Below are positions 60,335 through 64,000 of a stretch of 64,000 bases of DNA, piece after piece. Position 1 is the first letter of the stretch; every line of letters starts with the position of its first letter. Source of the DNA: Glacieibacterium sp965200405 (GTDB lineage Bacteria > Pseudomonadota > Alphaproteobacteria > Sphingomonadales > Sphingomonadaceae); NCBI RefSeq assembly GCF_965200405.1, contig NZ_OZ241356.1:620001-684000 (forward strand), read 5' to 3'. The notes beneath the pieces were generated by a model. It was not told where the DNA came from and ran no database searches. It saw only the letters and a list, made by a program, of their open reading frames with translations. The position numbers and the translations under genes are program-made.

Positions 60335-60542
60335 CGGTCGCCGGACCCGGTTTTTAAACCATCAAGATCGACGCCAAGTGTCGACGTTTGTTTACAATCG
60401 CCTTATGGACGGACCCTTGTCCATGCGTGTTGGTTCAAAGGCCGATGACCAAATCTTACAGCTCATGCTCCGATAGGATATCGGCCGCTGCCTGCGTTCG
60501 GCGCAATTTCCCACTCGCCGAGCGCCAGGGCGGCTAGAGGAG
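60335..60542 (+). terminator. Possible weak terminator and spacer before tamA
   Basis: Just after the kinase stop, GGTC-GCCG-GACC (60336-60347) is followed by CGG and five T (60351-60355), a weak intrinsic-terminator shape with only a 4-bp stem. The rest of the 208-base spacer holds a perfect CCGATA-GGA-TATCGG palindrome at 60470-60484 and AT-rich tracts suited to the tamA promoter. All of this is suggestive rather than firm. Confidence 0.35.
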
Positions 60543-62546
60543 TTGCGAGGTTTCGTCTCCAGTCGCTGCGGGCGGTGCCTGCTCGCCGTTCCTGCCCTGC
60601 TGGCCTGGTATGCGCCGGCCGTGGCCCAGCCGCTGTCGGAGCAGGAACTTCAGGCTCAATTACCGTCGTTGACGCCAAGCCCGGCTACAGCGGAGCCTGC
60701 CTCGCCTCCCGCGATCGTCCCCGATCCAGCCCTGGGCACGCCGCTGGTGCCACTAGCGGGAGCTGCTGCCGAGACGCCCCCCGCCATCTCCACTACCGAT
60801 GCTCCGGCACCCGATATCCGCTACCGGGTCACCCTGGAGGGCCTGGCCAAGGTCGGTCTCGAAGCTCGATTCAAGGCGCTGTCAGCGTTGCTGTCGAAAG
60901 GCCGCAAGGCCGGCAATGCCGCGCAGGTGTCGGCGCGAGCCGACGAGGACAAGGCTCTGGCCGAGCGGCTGTTGCGGTCCGAGGGCTATTTCGATGCCGT
61001 CGCGAGCACCGTCGTCGGCCCTGTTCCGGACAAGGACGGGCAGCTACCGGTCGCGCTCACCGCGACACCCGGACCGCGCTATGCGCTGGGTTCGATCACG
61101 ATCACCGGGGCTGCGCCGGAGCCGCGTGGCTTTGCGCTCGAAGCGCTGGAATTGAAAACCGGCGATCCCATCGTCGCGGCGGACGTGGAGGGTGGCGAGG
61201 CGCGCATCGCTCTCCGGCTGCCGGAGCGGGGCTATCCGTTCGTTGTGGTCGGCCAGCGCGACATCCTGCTCGATGGAGCGACCCATGTCGGCGACTATAC
61301 CCTGCCGTTGACGCCGGGGCGCAAGGCACGCTTCGGTGGTTTCCGGATCGCCGGCGACGAGGTTTTCGACGCCCGCCATATCGCGCTCCTGCCGCGCTTC
61401 AAGGCCGGGCAAATCTATGACAGCCGCCAGCTCGACGACCTGCGACAGGCGCTGGTCGGCACCAGCCTGTTGTCGGGCGTCGCGGTCCGGCCGGTTGCGA
61501 CCGGCGTGGTGGCCGAGGACGGCACCGAGGTCGTCGACCTGGAGGTCAACCAGACCAAGGGGCCGTGGCGCGTGCTGGCCGGCGGGCTCGGCTATGGCAC
61601 CGGCGAGGGCTTCAAGGCGACCGGCAGCTGGACCCATCGGAACCTGTTCCCGCCCGAAGGCGCGCTGACGGTGTCCGCCGTCGCGGGTACGCAGGAGCAG
61701 AGCGTCAACGCCCAGTTCCGGCGATCGAACGCGGGGCAACGCGACCGGGCCTTCCAGATCGGCACCTCGGTCGCGCGGCAGCGCTTCGATGCGTACAATG
61801 CTGAGACGTTCAACCTCAACTCCAGCCTGTCGCGGAGCAGCACGCCGACGTGGCAGAAGCGCTGGACCTGGTCGCTGGGCGGTGAGCTGATCGCCTCGCG
61901 CGAGACCGCTTTCGACGCGGCGAGGGCTGATCGCGACCGCGGCACCTATTTCATCGCGGCCCTGCCCTTGCAGCTGGGCTATGACCGATCGAACAGCCTG
62001 CTCGACCCGACCAAGGGTTTCCGCCTGACCGCGCGCGTCAGCCCGGAAGCGCAGAAGCGTACCAGCGGCGGTTTCCAATCCTATGGCCGCGGCCTGTTCG
62101 AGGCGAGCGGCTATTTCCCGATCTCGGACGCGTTCGTGCTCGCCGGTCGGGCCCGTCTCGGCAGCATCGTCGGGGCGCCACGCGACGACATCGCGCCCTC
62201 GCGGCGGCTGTACGCCGGCGGCGGCGGCTCGGTGCGCGGCTTCGGATACCAGCAGCTCGGCCCCCGCGACGCCGACAATAATCCGCTCGGCGGTCGCTCG
62301 CTGACCGAGTTCGGAGCCGAGGTGCGCTACCGCTTTGGAAACTTCGGGGTCGTGCCCTTCCTCGACGCCGGCCGTGTCGGCGAGAAGTCGATGCCGTCGA
62401 TCAGCGGCATGCGTTACGGCGCCGGCATCGGTGGACGCTATTATACCAACTTCGGGCCGATGCGCGTCGACATCGCAACGCCGTTGGGCCGCCGTCCCGG
62501 CGAGGCGCGCGTCGCATTGTACATCTCCATCGGCCAGGCATTCTGA
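60543..62546 (+). CDS. tamA: Outer-membrane Omp85-family protein TamA
   Basis: A 667-residue protein. A signal peptide ends near YAPAVA|QPLS, followed by a Pro/Ala-rich stretch. POTRA domains at about 95-350 include YRVTLEGLAKVGLEARFKAL. The C-terminal 16-strand barrel has the Omp85 loop-6 motif GGGGSVRGFGYQQLGP and the final strand VALYISIGQAF. With TamB it helps insert or transport outer-membrane proteins or lipids. The start is TTG at 60543 with GAGGAG immediately before it, an unusually tight spacing, but it yields the complete signal peptide. tamB follows after two bases. Confidence 0.9.
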   Translation: MRGFVSSRCGRCLLAVPALLAWYAPAVAQPLSEQELQAQLPSLTPSPATAEPASPPAIVPDPALGTPLVPLAGAAAETPPAISTTDAPAPDIRYRVTLEGLAKVGLEARFKALSALLSKGRKAGNAAQVSARADEDKALAERLLRSEGYFDAVASTVVGPVPDKDGQLPVALTATPGPRYALGSITITGAAPEPRGFALEALELKTGDPIVAADVEGGEARIALRLPERGYPFVVVGQRDILLDGATHVGDYTLPLTPGRKARFGGFRIAGDEVFDARHIALLPRFKAGQIYDSRQLDDLRQALVGTSLLSGVAVRPVATGVVAEDGTEVVDLEVNQTKGPWRVLAGGLGYGTGEGFKATGSWTHRNLFPPEGALTVSAVAGTQEQSVNAQFRRSNAGQRDRAFQIGTSVARQRFDAYNAETFNLNSSLSRSSTPTWQKRWTWSLGGELIASRETAFDAARADRDRGTYFIAALPLQLGYDRSNSLLDPTKGFRLTARVSPEAQKRTSGGFQSYGRGLFEASGYFPISDAFVLAGRARLGSIVGAPRDDIAPSRRLYAGGGGSVRGFGYQQLGPRDADNNPLGGRSLTEFGAEVRYRFGNFGVVPFLDAGRVGEKSMPSISGMRYGAGIGGRYYTNFGPMRVDIATPLGRRPGEARVALYISIGQAF

Positions 62547-62548
62547 TC

Positions 62549-64000
62549 GTGCGGCGCATCCTCCTGTGGATCGGCGGTATCCTTGTCGGGCTGGTGGTGC
62601 TGCTGGCCTTGCTGGTTGCCGGGCTCGACACCCAGCCCGGCCGGCGCTTCCTGGTCGACAAGCTTGCTGGATTTACCAGTGAAACCGGGCTGAACTACCG
62701 CGCCGGGCGAATCGACGGCTCGATCTATGGGCGCATGACGTTGCGCGGCGTCGAGATCCGCGACCTCAAGGGCCTGCTGGCGACGGCTCCGACGGTCGTC
62801 GTCGACTGGAACCCGTGGCCGGCTCTGCACAAGCGGATCGAGATTTCCGAAGTCGTCGTCGACCAGGCGCGGCTGCTGCGCAAACCAGTGCTTGGCCCGT
62901 CGGATCCGAACGAGCCGCTGCTTCCCGATATCGACATCAAGCTCGACCGGCTGGCGGTCGGCCGCCTGATCATCGATCCCGCGGTGACCGGCCAGCGCCA
63001 CGTCGCGCGCCTGTCGGCAGCGATCGACATCGCCGATGGCCGCGCGAAGGTCGTTGCCGATGCCGCAGCGTTGAACGGTCCCGGCTTGTCGGGCGGCGAC
63101 ACGCTGGCGCTGAAGCTCGACGCGGTGCCGGCGGACAACCGCCTGATCGTCGACGCGCGGCTGGTGGCGCCGGCGGGCGGACTGGTCGACAGCTACGCCA
63201 AATTGGGAAAGCCCCTGACGCTGACCATCGCCGGGCGCGGTGACTGGCAGGCATGGCAGGGCCAGGTGGCGGCGCTGGCCGGCAATGGGCAACTCGCCGA
63301 CCTCGCGGTGACCGGCCGCGACGGCACTTTCGGCGTGCGCGGTCGCGTTCACCCCGAACTGGTCGTCGCAGGCGGCCCGGTCGCTTCGCTGACGGCCGAG
63401 GGTATCGATATCGATGCAACGGCAAAGGTGGCGGAGCGGCGCGTCGACCTGACTGCCAGTGCGCAGTCGACGGCGTTCCGCACCACCGCGGCAGGACAGG
63501 TCGACCTTGGCGAGAACCGCTTCGGCAATCTGCGACTGACCGCGCAACTGTGGCGCCCGGGTGCGATCGCACCGGGTCTGGCGGGGCGCGACGTCCGTTT
63601 CTCCGCCGCGCTTGACGGGCCGTTCGCGACGCCGGCAGTCGCCTATGAGGTGCGCGCCACGACGCTCGCCTTCAACGGCACGACGGTCGAAGATTTGGCG
63701 GCGGCGGGACGCGCCACCGTCGATGCTGATCGCATCCTGGTTCCTGTCCATGCCACGGCGCGGCGGGTGACCGGCCTCAACGCTGCCGCCGGCGGATTGC
63801 TGACCAACCTGCGCATCGACGGCGACCTCGCCTGGTCGAAGGGCCAGCTGCTGTCGGACAATCTGCGACTGCGCTCAGACCGGATCGACGCCACGGCGGT
63901 CATCGTCGCCAACCCCGGCACTGGCCGGTACAACGGCGCGTTGAAGGGCCGGGTCAACGACTACCGCGTCGAGGGGCTTGGCCGGATCGACCTGGTTACC
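62549..64000 (+). CDS. tamB: Translocation/assembly module protein TamB (5' part)
   Basis: The first 484 codons of a large AsmA/TamB-like protein, open at the window end. A signal anchor (LLWIGGILVGLVVLLALLVA) is followed by repetitive beta-strand units such as LDRLAVGRLIIDPAVTGQRH and LNYRAGRIDGSIYGRMTLRG, the pattern of the lipid-conducting beta-taco bridge. It spans from the inner membrane to TamA. GTG at 62549 is two bases after the tamA stop. The conserved C-terminal DUF490 region lies beyond the window. Confidence 0.9.
   Translation, partial: MRRILLWIGGILVGLVVLLALLVAGLDTQPGRRFLVDKLAGFTSETGLNYRAGRIDGSIYGRMTLRGVEIRDLKGLLATAPTVVVDWNPWPALHKRIEISEVVVDQARLLRKPVLGPSDPNEPLLPDIDIKLDRLAVGRLIIDPAVTGQRHVARLSAAIDIADGRAKVVADAAALNGPGLSGGDTLALKLDAVPADNRLIVDARLVAPAGGLVDSYAKLGKPLTLTIAGRGDWQAWQGQVAALAGNGQLADLAVTGRDGTFGVRGRVHPELVVAGGPVASLTAEGIDIDATAKVAERRVDLTASAQSTAFRTTAAGQVDLGENRFGNLRLTAQLWRPGAIAPGLAGRDVRFSAALDGPFATPAVAYEVRATTLAFNGTTVEDLAAAGRATVDADRILVPVHATARRVTGLNAAAGGLLTNLRIDGDLAWSKGQLLSDNLRLRSDRIDATAVIVANPGTGRYNGALKGRVNDYRVEGLGRIDLVT

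Noticed and set aside
60470..60484. CCGATA-GGA-TATCGG palindrome upstream of tamA as an operator
   Set aside because: The arms are short with no second copy or adjacent regulator. It is noted only within the spacer description.

Overview
The window comes from a GC-rich alphaproteobacterium. The photosynthesis genes (bchY, bchX, bchC, crtF, crtD, crtC, bchO, bchD, bchI, tspO), a PEP-CTERM protein and two families of intergenic repeats of the kind common in sphingomonads point to an aerobic anoxygenic phototroph of the Sphingomonadales. The species cannot be named from sequence alone. Most genes sit in tightly packed units joined by ATGA, GTGA or TAATG overlaps. No rRNA, tRNA, CRISPR array, integrase or transposase was seen.

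Region 1 (1-10445) is one arm of a photosynthesis gene cluster. crtF and bchC-bchX-bchY run on the minus strand, and bchY leaves the window. A sigma70-type promoter covered by PpsR/CrtJ-like boxes lies between crtF and bchC. crtD-crtC run on the plus strand and meet bchI-bchD-bchO head-on, with crtC and bchO overlapping at their 3' ends. Two repeat elements interrupt the bch units, one between bchX and bchY and one between bchI and bchD. tspO diverges from bchI and closes the cluster.

Region 2 (10446-17511) holds a SLOG-like protein with four membrane segments. It is convergent, with one base between stop codons, with a TIR-TM-TPR protein. This pair is the best candidate for an undescribed nucleotide-signalling or defence system, but no function is shown. 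A PEP-CTERM protein and an ATP-grasp/LLM-oxidoreductase gene pair follow.

Region 3 (17512-41372) is a catabolic island for D-amino acids, amines or small peptides. It holds a DSD1-type PLP enzyme, three FAD amine/amino-acid oxidases, two double-GNAT proteins, RidA, an aldehyde dehydrogenase, a HAD hydrolase, a cupin, alanine dehydrogenase, a Dpp-type peptide transporter, a tartrate/D-malate dehydrogenase, a class III aminotransferase, an Lrp regulator and an M20 amidohydrolase. Amines or D-amino acids would be imported, deaminated or transaminated onto pyruvate, and alanine recycled by Ald. An identical 17-base motif lies upstream of both arms. copC-copD are nested inside.

Region 4 (41369-56958) is devoted to metals. 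It holds a Czc-type RND efflux system with a His-rich leader gene, a HupE/DUF4198 group, and a same-strand series of TonB receptor, CnrY-like anti-sigma, CnrX-like sensor, ECF sigma factor, CopA and CopB.

Region 5 (56959-64000) holds a hybrid histidine kinase and the outer-membrane assembly pair tamA-tamB, with tamB running off the end.
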